DNA of 64,000 nt from Fasciolopsis buskii (lineage: Eukaryota > Platyhelminthes > Trematoda > Plagiorchiida > Fasciolidae): the NCBI GenBank assembly GCA_008360955.1, contig LUCM01008135.1:93688-157687 (forward strand). The letters are read 5' to 3'. The position numbers and the translations under genes were made by a program. The notes under the pieces were generated by a model. The model was given only the letters and a program-made list of their open reading frames with translations, was not told the DNA's origin and did no database searches. Positions 47,075 to 56,519 of this stretch are shown in pieces. Position 1 is the first letter of the stretch. Every line of letters starts with the position of its first letter.

Positions 47075-48181
47075 ATCCCAATAGCGTCAAAATTGCTTTC
47101 GTCCGTCATTCTTCGCAGGTTGTACAGCACATGTGAAGGGCAAACCCGGGTTTCTCGATGGTCGTGGATGTGTTGATCACATCTTCACCCTCCGACAGCT
47201 GTTAAAGCACTGTTTTATCTTCCAAAGACCAATGATCATCGTGTTCTTGGACATCTGCGCAGCCTTTGACTCTGTTGATAGGTGTGCATTATGGCATGGT
47301 TTGTTGAGAAATGGAGTACCCGAGAAGTATGTGTCGGTCCTCTAAGAGTTGTACCGTCTTGCCTCAGGTTGGGTTGGGGCTTATAGCCACCTTTCATGGT
47401 CTCCAGTGGAGTGTGGCAAGGTTACCTTATATTCCCACTTCTCATAGTGGATGTTCTACATAATGCTTCATCTCGCTTCTTAGAAGACGGAGTTGAACTC
47501 CACCCACGGAACAGTTTTCGACCTAAAGTATGCCGATTATATCGCCCTGGTGACTGACAATACAGAGGCAATTCAACGCGCGTTGGACCGCTTGGAGATT
47601 CAGGTGTGGTATGTGGTTCGCACCTTCAAAACCCAAAGAACTGCTTCAAGACTGGCAGGGGCCTTTGCTTGTACTCACTCTTTGTGGTGATCGGTTAAAA
47701 GTAGTCCGCAGCTTCAAGTACCTCGGGAGCCTGTTCACACCTGGTGATGCTAGGGAGGAGGCCACATCGCGAATTGCGAAAGCCGGAGCACCGTTGAGGA
47801 TGCCCGGCAACTTTCTGTTTCCGAGCACCGATGTCTCCAAAGCATTGCTTGTGTCTGATGCGAACATCGGATGAGCAATGACAAGGTGCGTCGTCGTGCG
47901 TTTGGTGCAGACAGTCGTCCTCTGACCGAGATAATCGCTCTAAATCGACTTAAGGCATGTTTTAATTATGCCTGTCCATCGGCTACCTCTTCGTGCTCTT
48001 TTTCAGGCTGTGACTCAGCATGGGGGTACGAAGAAGTTAGCTTCGGCTTTGGCCACGGTTGTCGCTTCCCACCTTCCTGGTCGGGGCCCAAGAGATGAGG
48101 ATTATCATTAGTTGATGCTCAGAGATATGGCTCAGAACCGGCGTCAGTGGAGCGAATGCTGTTTTGCCTGTCTGTAGAACT
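47075..48181 (+). pseudogene. RTE-like RT and C-terminal domain
   Basis: After the gap the text reads PIASKLLSSVILRRLYSTCE, then GRGCVDHIFTLRQLLKHC, IIVFLDICAAFDSVDRCALW (motif A Asp kept) and GVPEKYVSVL before a stop. The next clear block is VFDLKYADYIALVTDNTEAI. The YADD box at 47529-47540 is YADY, so the second catalytic Asp is lost. Thumb/C-terminal blocks follow: QDWQG, VVRSFKYLGSLFTPGDA, then RRRAFGADSRPLTEIIALNR and DMAQNRRQWSECCF at the end. A stretch of about 50 residues normally lying between the SRIxKA block and the RRRxxG block is mostly missing, suggesting a small deletion. Confidence 0.85.
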
Positions 48182-48354
48182 CACCCACCTTAAAAACACT
48201 GAGAACAATCAAAAATAGTACAAAATAGGTACGGTGAAAACATCCAAAAACATTTGGTTTGCTATGGTTTATTATTTTTTACCCCTTAGTTGCTATCTTC
48301 TGTGAAATCCTAGTTACATGTTGCGTTGGAACTGTTTGTTCTCAAGCCGGTGTG
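48182..48354 (+). other. 3' UTR of the RTE-like element
   Basis: About 170 non-coding, AT-rich bases between the last ORF residues and the AAT tail. Confidence 0.55.
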
Positions 48355-48374
48355 GAATAATAATAATAATATCG
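48355..48374 (+). repeat. AAT-type 3' tail and right target-site duplication
   Basis: An (AAT)n/(TAA)n tract of about 15 bases ends the RTE-like element. ATATCG (48369-48374) overlaps its last bases and repeats the left junction. Gypsy RT coding resumes immediately afterwards. Confidence 0.8.
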
Positions 48375-49100
48375 ATGATTCACTAATTGAATCACCGAAC
48401 GTATATGGACACATGCAGCATTTGACTCCACTGTTCCAACGTCTGCCCGACGATCGAATAGTAGTCGGTCCCGGTAAGTGAGGGCTCGGCAAGACGGAAC
48501 CGACGTCCCTCGGCCACGAGATCAATCGAAAGGACATCGAACCCAGCGAGGATAAAGTACGCGCTACCCTCGATTATGCCGTGCTGTCCCCAATCAAGGA
48601 GCTTAAGGAATTTCTGGGGCCAGTAAACTTCTGTCGTCGTTTCATTCCCAACGCGGCTGAACGCCTGCTTACACTAACCGGTCTACTTCGTGGTAATCTA
48701 CGTAAGCTAGTTCTTACGGATGCCGTACGAGTAGCGTTTTCGGAGATCAGATCGGCATCATCTAAGACCACGCTGCTGAAGCATCCGAACCTGTCTGCCA
48801 CACCTACTGTTTCGGCAAGTTCCTTGGATATTGCCATCGGCAAGGTCGGTTTCCGACATCTGGGAGCCACTAGTTTTTCTCTCCAATCGTCAGTTCCTCG
48901 GGAACTAGATACAGTGCCTTTGGTCGGGAATTACTGGCGGTTTACGGCGTTATCAAACATTTTTACCATGCCGTCGAAGGTGATTATTTCATCTTGTTCA
49001 CCAACCACAAACCGCTAACAAATCTTACGAGAACCCCGATTGGTGCGAAACGTTACTGCTAGTTCTACTGGTTACTAGAACTTACTTAAAAGCAGATATC
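48369..49100 (+). pseudogene. CsRn1-like RT C-terminal half and RNase H
   Basis: The frame starts with IDDSLIESPNVYGHMQHL, the continuation of the YxDD box interrupted at 44888. Then come a thumb block (LGHEINRKDIEPSEDKV) and SPIKELKEFLGPVNFCRRFI (connection, 48590-48660). RNase H follows with PNLSATPTVSASSLDIAIG, a frameshift, then the FTDHKPLTNLTRTPI-like end near 49000-49035. The RNase H catalytic pattern is only partly readable. The domain breaks off soon after the DHKPL block, where sequence normally leading to the integrase zinc finger is absent. Confidence 0.82.
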
Positions 49101-49109
49101 CAATGTTTG

Positions 49110-49950
49110 GCCACAGAACTTGCGCTCGGCACGATATTACGGCTGACTGGAAAATTCTTTACGCAACGGGGGCCCGATTTACTCGCTGTCTACGTACATG
49201 CGGAATTCTCCGGCGCAAAATCGTCTATAGCGACGACAGGTATTCGGTCCGACTGAACTCGACGCATATCCATTTGCATTTATTCTGGTTGATTCGGTGC
49301 GCAAACCAACTCAGCAACCTTAAGAAGGTTCATTTCCCGTAATTTCTCGTCTTGATAAGACCTTCAAGGTCGATCGACTCGGTCGCGTTGATACAACTGG
49401 CATCGGTCGTCTCAGAGTCGCATTCGTTGATAATACCGCATTGCATTCGAGATTCGGTGTTAACCCTGCACGGCTTTCTGATGGCACCTCCGTGTCACAC
49501 CAGGGCTCGCGATTACCTCTGCCTGATACGACTTCAAATGAGGACAATGTCTCAAGTTCAGGGAAGCAACCGGCCGGCACTGTTAGGGCTTCAAATGAGG
49601 CTATCGTTCCACGTGCAACTCAGCAGCCGATTGATCCTACCGCATCTTCGAACGAGCTTAATTCCTCACGATTAAGTCAGCAGTGTGGTGCTGCACGGTC
49701 GCCCGCGAATGAGGCTTTCGTTTCACGTTCCGGTCAGATCATTTGTTCAGTACGTTTTCGCAACTCAGGCAAACACATGAACCAAACGCAAAACTATCAA
49801 GTGTTTATACTTACAACACTAGTTACGTATATTTCACTTTATTACTGTACACCCTTTACATACATCGCAGTTGCTACACCGGTTCTCGCCTTTTTCGTTT
49901 TAACGGCCTTGATCAACTCATACGGTCGTCGGTCCTGCGAAATCTTCTGA
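49110..49950 (+). pseudogene. Integrase C-terminus and pol tail, core deleted
   Basis: The text resumes with LATELALGTILRLTGKFFTQ (about 49116), then a corrupted spacer, VDSVRKPTQQP (49290), a stop, and VISRLDKTFKVDRLGRVDTT followed by RLRVAFVDN, the CsRn1-type integrase C-terminal block. The zinc-binding HHCC and the D,D-E core are not present between RNase H and this point, so about 1 kb has been deleted near 49080-49115. From 49321 to 49950 one frame stays open for about 209 codons: the integrase end, four degenerate repeats (49531-49749), SRSGQIICSVRFRNSG, and a hydrophobic tail with two possible membrane segments (residues around FILTTLVTYISLYY and AVATPVLAFFVLTALI). Confidence 0.75.
49531..49749 (+). 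repeat. Degenerate tandem repeats in pol tail, about 57-60 bp units
   Basis: Four consecutive units begin at about 49531, 49588, 49648 and 49705. They encode TSNEDNVSSSGKQP, ASNEAIVPRATQQP, SSNELNSSRLSQQ and ANEAFVSRSGQ. The shared pattern is S/A-N-E-x-x-V-S/P-R-x-x-Q-Q. The last unit leads into the RSG motif often seen near the end of Gypsy pol. The nucleotide units share TCAAATGAGG-type starts. They keep the reading frame, which suggests duplication before the element died. Confidence 0.7.
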
Positions 49951-50309
49951 ATATTTTGGTTCCGTCGATCGCTCTCGTCGCCTCTGACGTTTTGCTTCCG
50001 AACGTCTCAATTTGGATTCCGGACGTTTTAGTTATTTGCCGTTGGATGTCTAGACAATATTGGTGTGGCATCACCTGAGCGACGATCCTCGCAACCATGT
50101 CACTGGTAACGAATGTGGTTCACGCCCGACCATCTCACGGTTACTCCACGTCAACGACTCCGCCCATCACGGTCATACAGAACGTCTAAATACGCTCACA
50201 TGACACGTGTACATTCGTTCACGCCAAATTGAGTTCACATTGCATGACTCCTCACTCTCCACTCCGCCGACTTAACGAATGCCCCCTCAACTTTCTAGCC
50301 GAGGGCTCT
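49951..50309 (+). other. 3' untranslated region and presumed polypurine tract
   Basis: About 360 bases between the pol stop and the 3' LTR. A short purine-rich GAGGG lies at about 50301-50305, just before the proposed LTR start, but a convincing polypurine tract is not present. Confidence 0.45.
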
Positions 50310-50678
50310 TGTGGCGGTGCGGGTCTTTCGGAGACAAGGATTATGCTCGTACATCATTCTCTCTAACATCTACTTTGACGCTTGACATCTGTTTGGTTGC
50401 ATTTCTTTTATCGCTTGCCAGATCTGAACGTTCCCGCTCGTGCTGCACGTGCCGAGAGCTCTCGCTTTCGAATCGTTCCGACCACTCGGTACCTTTATGC
50501 AGTGGTTTGTAATCTCGAGTGCTACTGTATCTGTGCTACGCCGGCGCCACGATATATACGGTACATCCGACTGTTGGATCAAGTCTCCTTTATTCTGTCA
50601 ATTGAAGGGCTTAGTCATTTGCGGTATTGGAGTCAGATAGAAGACACGTTTGGGTTCGCACTTCGAACGTCTTCTACA
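50310..50678 (+). repeat. 3' LTR of CsRn1-like element
   Basis: Matches the 5' LTR from 50327 to 50666 with very few differences: one 13-14 base indel, and clustered changes such as AATCAATTGC versus AGTCATTTGC. It starts at or near TGTGGCGG and ends at TCTACA. The open frames across it are shared with the 5' LTR and are not genes. Confidence 0.85.
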
Positions 50679-51029
50679 AACCCAGTACACTCTTGACGCC
50701 GCCGCTGCACAGATACAGCAGCTTAATCCGTAACTGTTACCTCATCTTATGCAAAACCAACCACCGAAATGACGGCCGCTCTCTTCTGCGTAACATGGGG
50801 AAGCAACAGGGGGTATACTGCTCCGTCTGCAGGGAGACATGCTACCGGGCGTTCGAATCAGTTTACTAGACCCAAGTTCATTACAAATGGTATTCGAAAG
50901 GGTTGACCTCTTCCACCCTTTCGCTTTAACTTTGTCATTGTGATGAGTAGGGAAGTCTGTCCCTCTCTATCTCGTAATAATGGGATTAATATCTGCCCAG
51001 TTAGGAAACTGCCTGACTGAGGACCGAAG
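50679..51029. other. Right flank of the LTR element
   Basis: About 350 bases. The last part may already belong to the RTE-like fragment that follows. Nothing else recognised. Confidence 0.4.
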
Positions 51030-51600
51030 TAAATTACAGGTTTTCTCGGCTTCCTGGACTACAGTGTGTTCAAGATGCATTTTGCACCTCCAAAATGGCA
51101 AACGCTGTTCGAGGACTGGATTAATTTAAAGCCCTGCCGTGTCCTTCAGGGGAAGAATTGGGTGAAGTAGATAATCTACTTGGTTTAGTGCATTCGCTAG
51201 GTGGTCGTGCACGAGATGAAGTGTTTTCGCGTATAGATGAGATTCCATTGGCATTCACCAATTTGAAGCACATGTGTACTCGATGTGATAGCTAGCTATC
51301 AGCCAAAGGTTCAGTTTACACCAAGGCAGTAAAGTCGGTCTTACAAGACATCAGAAACAGTCCCTGGAGGCAGGCACGCAAAGACATCCGGTGTTTGGAC
51401 ACCGTTATCTTCGTAGCGTTGGAAAAATATTGTGGGAGAATTTCGTAGCCTAAAGGCTAGGCGTCAGGTATTGGACCCTCTGGAGGAGGCGTTGAGTTCA
51501 CTTTTTATGACATGCCTGAAGCACGAGGAACGGACATGTCCCATAGCCGCTAGGGTGAGAAGGGACCGTCTTATGTCGTCAGGTTAGCACAAGTATGAAG
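51030..51600 (+). pseudogene. RTE-like C-terminal (thumb and tail) fragment
   Basis: Across shifting plus-strand frames it reads MHFAPPKWQTLFEDWINLKP, matching the FAPSKCKxLxQDW block of RTE-like RTs, then SGEELGEVDNLLGLVHSLGG, RDEVFSRIDEIPLAFTNLKH, AKGSVYTKAVKSVLQ and HRYLRSVGKILWENFVA. These are successive thumb and C-terminal blocks in the right order. No RT palm precedes it, so the copy is 5' truncated, as is common for non-LTR insertions, or eroded. It differs from the nested RTE copy in sequence and lies 350 bases beyond the 3' LTR. Tail and target-site duplication were not found. Confidence 0.7.
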
Positions 51601-51949
51601 ACACAGACGTCAATACTAGACGCCGCGTAACACAATACGGAATATAACTGATCCATGCAGTAAACGAGAGCACGAGATCCGAAGTTACATATCCCACTAG
51701 CTGGATAGAGAACATCGAGGTGAGCAATACAAGTTTATTGACCCCAGACAACAGTGAGCAAGCAGAAAAAGCACGTTGTATGCACAGTGAACTCTGGCAT
51801 ATAGGCGCAGTTAGTCAAAGGGAGACAGTGATGTAAGAGCGTGACAGCCAACAAATAGACAACGTTCAAAGTCAAATAAATCACAATAAAATTAAAGATA
51901 ACTTGATAGATAACCACTCTTACCAGAAATAAACGTAAGTAGGGACTTC
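51601..51949. other. Unassigned sequence
   Basis: About 350 bases between the RTE-like fragment and a SINE. Nothing recognised. Confidence 0.4.
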
Positions 51950-52180
51950 TAGCGCCTTCCAATTGCGGGGAATTACCCGTCTCCTTAACAGACCGGCGAC
52001 ACTGACCGGGAAACTTGGAGTGGCATGGGACTACATAAGGCCACACTAGGCCGCGTGTGGTAACGACAAAAAACGACAATGAGTTGCTGTCTGCCACCAA
52101 GGTGGCCACAGATTTGGGATTCGAGCCCCTGATCACTTTGGTGACAGATAGTTGATCCACTTGACTACCTCCGTGATGTC
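51950..52180 (-). repeat. tRNA-derived SINE-like element with body
   Basis: On the minus strand a tRNA-like head from about 52178 to 52105 has A box GTAGTCAAGTGG and B box GGGCTCGAATCCC. The body follows, including TATGTAGTCCCATGCCACTC at about 52040-52021, which recurs at 8.63 and 11.63 kb. This copy joins the head type of the 18.3/34.4 kb copies to the body type of the left-hand copies, which is the main reason for treating all as one SINE family. A 171-codon minus-strand frame across it is not a gene. Confidence 0.65.
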
Positions 52181-52539
52181 TTGTATATCCACAGAACGCA
52201 TGCCCAGCTGTACGCTGTTGTCCGAGGCGGGAAGCGGTAGAAGTGGACACTCAATCGCATGGCAAAAATGTATGGAAACCACTAATTGATTAGGCTGTGT
52301 GGATGCCGTAAGACTGTCGCGTTTGAATCTGCGGAACTTCCCCAGGCGGTGGTTGAAGAAAACAGATGATTTAGCTCAATGTGGTTCTTGCTTTTGAAAT
52401 CGCTTCCACCAATTTTCGTCCTATTTTCTCTTCTAGGTAGATCGTGCTGTGGTTTACCAATCAAAATCGCAGCACATTAGTGCAAGATTAGTGGTTGCAG
52501 AAAACTGAACTAAACATTTATGGGCGTCACCACTACAAG
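52181..52539. other. Unassigned sequence
   Basis: About 360 bases between SINE and repeat E. Nothing recognised. Confidence 0.4.
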
Positions 52540-52945
52540 GGGAAGCAATATGCGGATGCCAAGTGCAGAACCGCTCTGCTTCGCTGCCATGAGACATACA
52601 AAAGTGGAGCACGATTATAAACACAGGAACAAGACACTTTCAAACTCCTTTGACGCCTGCTGAACAACACTCGGGCTTGAAATTGGATCAACTGCAAGCC
52701 GAGGAAAAGCGCGGAGTTGCCAGGCGCTCTATTCTGCTGAATGGTTGAAAGTGGTCTGATTTTGAGCCACTCGATAAGAATACCAGAGAACAGACAATGA
52801 GCCCGTTAGATGGAGCGGCCAGAACCCATTTGGCCGTTCTCGCCTGATTACACTGGATGAGACTGAACCAGATTTAAGAGAACCGAAGGCGCTTAAAATT
52901 GCGGTAGCGATGAGCTCCCAAAATAGATATGACACCCGATTATAG
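52540..52945 (+). repeat. Diverged repeat family E, copy 2
   Basis: Same-strand counterpart of 24783-25350, with matched blocks in order (GAACCGCTCTGCTTCGCTGC, TGCAAGCCGAGG, TGGCCGTTCTCGCCTGATTA, ACCGAAGGCGCTTAAAAT). It is shorter than copy 1, so one of them has indels. Function and class unknown. Confidence 0.5.
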
Positions 52946-55050
52946 ATCAGATGTGTAGTTTACACATAAGGAGCAGGGTCGGTGGTGGTATGCGGGTAAG
53001 AACCAAGGTCAGAAGACACTTCGTCGTATTGCTAGCTCATAATGGGAGGATGCACTTTGCGAGCCAGACGTAAGACGTAGGTTATTGAGTCAATAAAGGC
53101 ATACGACAGAACAGGCAGTGGAGTTAAATCGGATAAGATAGCTGCAACATCTGCCGCGCACGGGCGGCGATCAACGTTTTTGACGTAGTCTTTTTCGGGG
53201 GGGTTAATGGCCGGCCAGGACAATCTGTCCGTCACTTTAAAAAGACATGAAAAACATGATGAGTAGGTTATTGCGACTAGTTCAGGTTGCTGCGTTGGAG
53301 TTCAGGAGTTTCTCTAAGGTGTTTTAATGTCTGACGGAATACGGTTCAATGCCGGAGTCAGTGACTCTCTTGCACTCGAAAAATCTTCGTTTCTCTGAAG
53401 TCCCATAATCTGATTTTTTCTTCAGTTGCTTAGGGCTGCGACATGGCGATCCGAACCAGACCATATCAGTGCAGAGTAACTTGTTGAGCAAATGGAAACT
53501 GAATTGGAAGACAAGCCGGAAAGCAATTCACTGGTTATACATGGCATGCAAGTGTCAGATTTCCTTAATGGCTTACCGTTATGGGTGTTTTATTCAAAAG
53601 ACGAGTAGACTCAACCCCTTCCTAGTTGAGACTGAGGAAGCATGCATTTTACCAGGTAGCCGAAAACTCGGAAGGAGTATAAGATTTTGCCTGCACGCAA
53701 GATTTGCTTTGTGTTACTTGTCAGATGTTTAGTAAATAGCTCCCCTAACCTTCCTATAAAAAAACTCGGTTTGGCTCCCCGCTTGAATGGACGAGTAACG
53801 TCGGAAGTAACACTTCGTTTCCTACCTTTTATTGGTTGATTTTTAAGAGACCATTTGTCTGACTAACAATCATAATCCACCATCTTTTTATGGTATGGTT
53901 TAACGCATTAGCGCAAAATGAGCAACACGCCCATACCCACCAAGGTTCAGTGAACGGAAGGATGGAAACCACGACCCTGACAACTGAACCAAGACAGAAC
54001 TATATAAGCTCTCAATAGGATGACTGCCAAATTTCATTAACTAGAAAAGTGACCGGCTTGTCTGTTATTCGAACTACCGGCTTCTTTGGGAAGACATGCA
54101 TAATACATGCAAGGACACGGTTTAATCAAACGCTCCTTAATCATTTGATGGTTGTCCCGGTTTCCCCCAACAAGTGAAGGTTGGAATTTTTGTCTTTTCG
54201 AAACTTTCCGAGTTACTATATCCACCATACATCACCAGAATGGCGGTATTCTCAGTCAGCTACCACCATCGGAGTTTCTTCTGGCTTCCCTTTCTGACCA
54301 ACTACTACGGTTTAGGAAAATTATTCTTAGGAACGAAGTCAACAGGCTGGTTCTACATTGGCAGATCCAGTAGAAGTTTAGTTTACGGCACGTATATGGA
54401 CCGAGGTAATTTTTACTTTAGCTGCACACCACTAAATGCCCTGAAAAACTTCCTATCTCTGACTTTTTTGCATTGTTCGACCACTGCGCCAAGGCTCCGC
54501 TAGCACCATTTTCCCATCAAGCATGGGTTTCAGGAAACCCATGGGCTTCACGGGTTTTGGCGATGCATCGCTGTCATGGCGTCTTAGGTTTGGAAGCCGC
54601 CAAAGGTTTTCCAAGTGTACATCCAGTGTCAGAGGAAAATTTAAATCATCTAAACAACTTGGAACACTAACAACAACACCATCTAATGAAGTACAGGGAT
54701 GGAATGACTCAAGGAGGAATGCGCTGTGCATACCTGGCCAAGCTCCATGAACATAAAAGCTAAGTTTGACAGCAAACAAGTTAGATGAAAGTAACCTTCC
54801 CTTGTATACCAGACAAAACCCTCTTTGACAAACTAACAGCACGCTAGGTACACAAAAACAAGCCGAATGCAACACAATGCTTCAGCACTACTTTACAGTG
54901 GGGAATTCAAGTTTCGCTAGGAATATAAACGGTCATATTGACACTCAAAGGAATAAGGTCAGGAAAAACTACCCGAGTCTCACAGGGAAGTCAGGAGAAT
55001 TCCTAACTCAACGCTCTATAAAGAGAAACCACAGACTAAGGCTTGTATAC

Positions 55051-55051
<1 letters not shown>
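52946..55051. other. Unassigned sequence, nothing recognised
   Basis: About 2.1 kb. The longest frames (54174-54503 plus, 54453-54875 minus) have no known motif. A seven-base run of G lies near 53199. Confidence 0.45.
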
Positions 55052-55114
<63 letters not shown>

Positions 55115-55205
55115 GCACACTATATACATACGTATAAGCATATATATGTAAATGTACATATTTATATACATACATATATACGTATATTTATTACATATAT
55201 ATATA
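55052..55205. repeat. (TA)n microsatellite and TA-rich tract
   Basis: About 29 TA units at 55052-55109 followed by about 100 bases of interrupted TA/CATA/GTATA sequence. The open frames encoding YIYIYI runs are artefacts of this repeat. Confidence 0.95.
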
Positions 55206-56519
55206 AACGACTAACTGCTTGCACCACGGTGCAAGAACGGCCCGAAAATAACGTGAAAAACGCTAAATATTGATTGTGACTACAACAGGTCACACAAAGC
55301 GGAGTCATAAAATCATTTAGGGGCAAGATAAATCCCAAGGACAACAGCTATCCGAACTAGTTCAATGCATTCAGAATGCCAAAGAAGTTTCCTTTGGATT
55401 TATTGAAACTAGACTTTTAAGCTTGTAACTCGGCGCAATAACGACCAACGGTTCTGTTAAAAACAGCGCAGTCGGTTCAAGGAACTACTATCACCGATAC
55501 ATGAATTCAAGAGAACCGGACACATTTGGCCGTCCAAAAATGCACGGACGCGCGATTTCCACTAACAGATAAAAATCGAGATCTTAGTGTTGACTCCACA
55601 GGGCGGTAATTACAAATAGATTTATTCTTTGAACCGCTGTCGAACTTCCTTCCTTTGATCTTCGTTCTTGATGAACCTGAACCATGGAGAAATGAGTTTA
55701 AAGATATTTACAACAAACCAAAAATCAACGAAACGTCCCATTTGCATCAACTGAGCTCCTTCGTTTGTGAAGTGGCATGCAAACAGGAGCAGATTCCGAG
55801 GTTGCACACGGATAGCGAATCTCATGAACATGGCTGAATAGAATATCAATGCTGAAGCGCAGTGAATAACAATGGGTTTGGAAGCTTACCCGTAGTCATG
55901 TTACCACTTATTAGTTCGGGGTTTTTCTTCAAATCTCCCAAAGCAGCGAGGGGTAGTCCCCAATTAGCCACAGGCCCCCAAAAATGCTACAAAGTTTAAT
56001 GAGTTAATTGAATTCGAACGTCCCAAGCAAACATTCGGATGCCTAAAAAACTCACTGTGCTTGGTGTGCGACAAACATTAGTTTATAGAAAGCAGTACCT
56101 CATGAAGTAATCTCGGAACTCCTTGCTGGTAACATACTGCACAACTTTTCGCGCAGCCATAACGACCTTGAGCGTCGAAATCGCACGGATAACCAAAATC
56201 GCGCGGGTGCAATGTGATGGTTGATATGAACAAGTCCAGCTCATGTCATTTGCTTCAGTACAGTAGTGCCACCAAAAGCCAAAATGATTGTCTAAAGTTT
56301 TTCGGATGATGTCAAAAAATTGGCATCAACTCCCTCTGGGTGTCATAACTTAGCTATCCTTGGCGTTCCAGCGATTTCGTTTCCGCTGCGAATAACAGTA
56401 CAGACAGATAAATTCACCTCACTGTCACTTCGACAAAACGTTTAATACGTGGGTGTTTCAGAGCGGGCTTGGTATGTCAAGAGCAAAGTACTCCATGAAT
56501 AGTTATTAAAGCAACTCCT
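55206..56519. other. Unassigned sequence, nothing recognised
   Basis: About 1.3 kb. The part next to 56520 may be the 3' flank or UTR of the minus-strand LINE. Confidence 0.45.

Larger units (their letters stand above)
44883..48374 (+). mobile_element. RTE-like non-LTR element nested in the Gypsy RT
   Basis: The insertion is bounded by ATATCG at 44883-44888 and ATATCG at 48369-48374, a 6-base target-site duplication. It ends on the right in an AAT repeat tail, as many RTE-like elements do. Inside are an endonuclease (45.5-46.2 kb), the assembly gap, an RT (47.07-47.6 kb), a C-terminal domain (47.65-48.17 kb) and a 3' UTR. At about 3.49 kb it is close to full length for an RTE. Stops, a changed endonuclease Glu and a changed RT Asp show it is inactive. 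Same strand as its host element. It inserted after the Gypsy element and is therefore younger. Confidence 0.85.
42565..50678 (+). mobile_element. CsRn1-like Ty3/Gypsy LTR retrotransposon with nested RTE
   Basis: Two near-identical LTRs bound an internal region with primer-binding site, gag, protease, RT, RNase H, the C-terminal part of integrase and a 3' region. Gag, protease and pol motifs fit the CsRn1 clade of trematode Ty3/Gypsy elements (family knowledge). Without the 3.49-kb RTE-like insertion the element would be about 4.6 kb. Roughly 1 kb is missing between RNase H and the end of integrase. Frameshifts in gag, an Asp-to-Glu change in the protease triad, the split RT and the missing integrase core make it non-autonomous. 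High LTR similarity points to a fairly recent insertion. No target-site duplication was found at the outer edges, so the exact ends are uncertain by some bases. Confidence 0.85.

Noticed and set aside
45943..47176. Long open frames of 319-397 codons on both strands
   Set aside because: They run through the N gap (46190-47074). Most of their length is unknown residues.
42574..50683. Target-site duplication at the outer ends of the LTR element
   Set aside because: Bases next to the proposed LTR ends (GCTCA or ACAGT on the left, AACCC on the right) do not match. The ends may be slightly misplaced or mutated.
51735..52250. 171-codon minus-strand frame
   Set aside because: It crosses a tRNA-derived SINE head and body. 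No protein motif.
54453..54875. 140-codon minus-strand frame
   Set aside because: No motif recognised, and comparable plus-strand frames overlap it. Within chance expectation for 64 kb.
55043..55273. Frames encoding repeated Tyr-Ile
   Set aside because: Translation of the (TA)n microsatellite.
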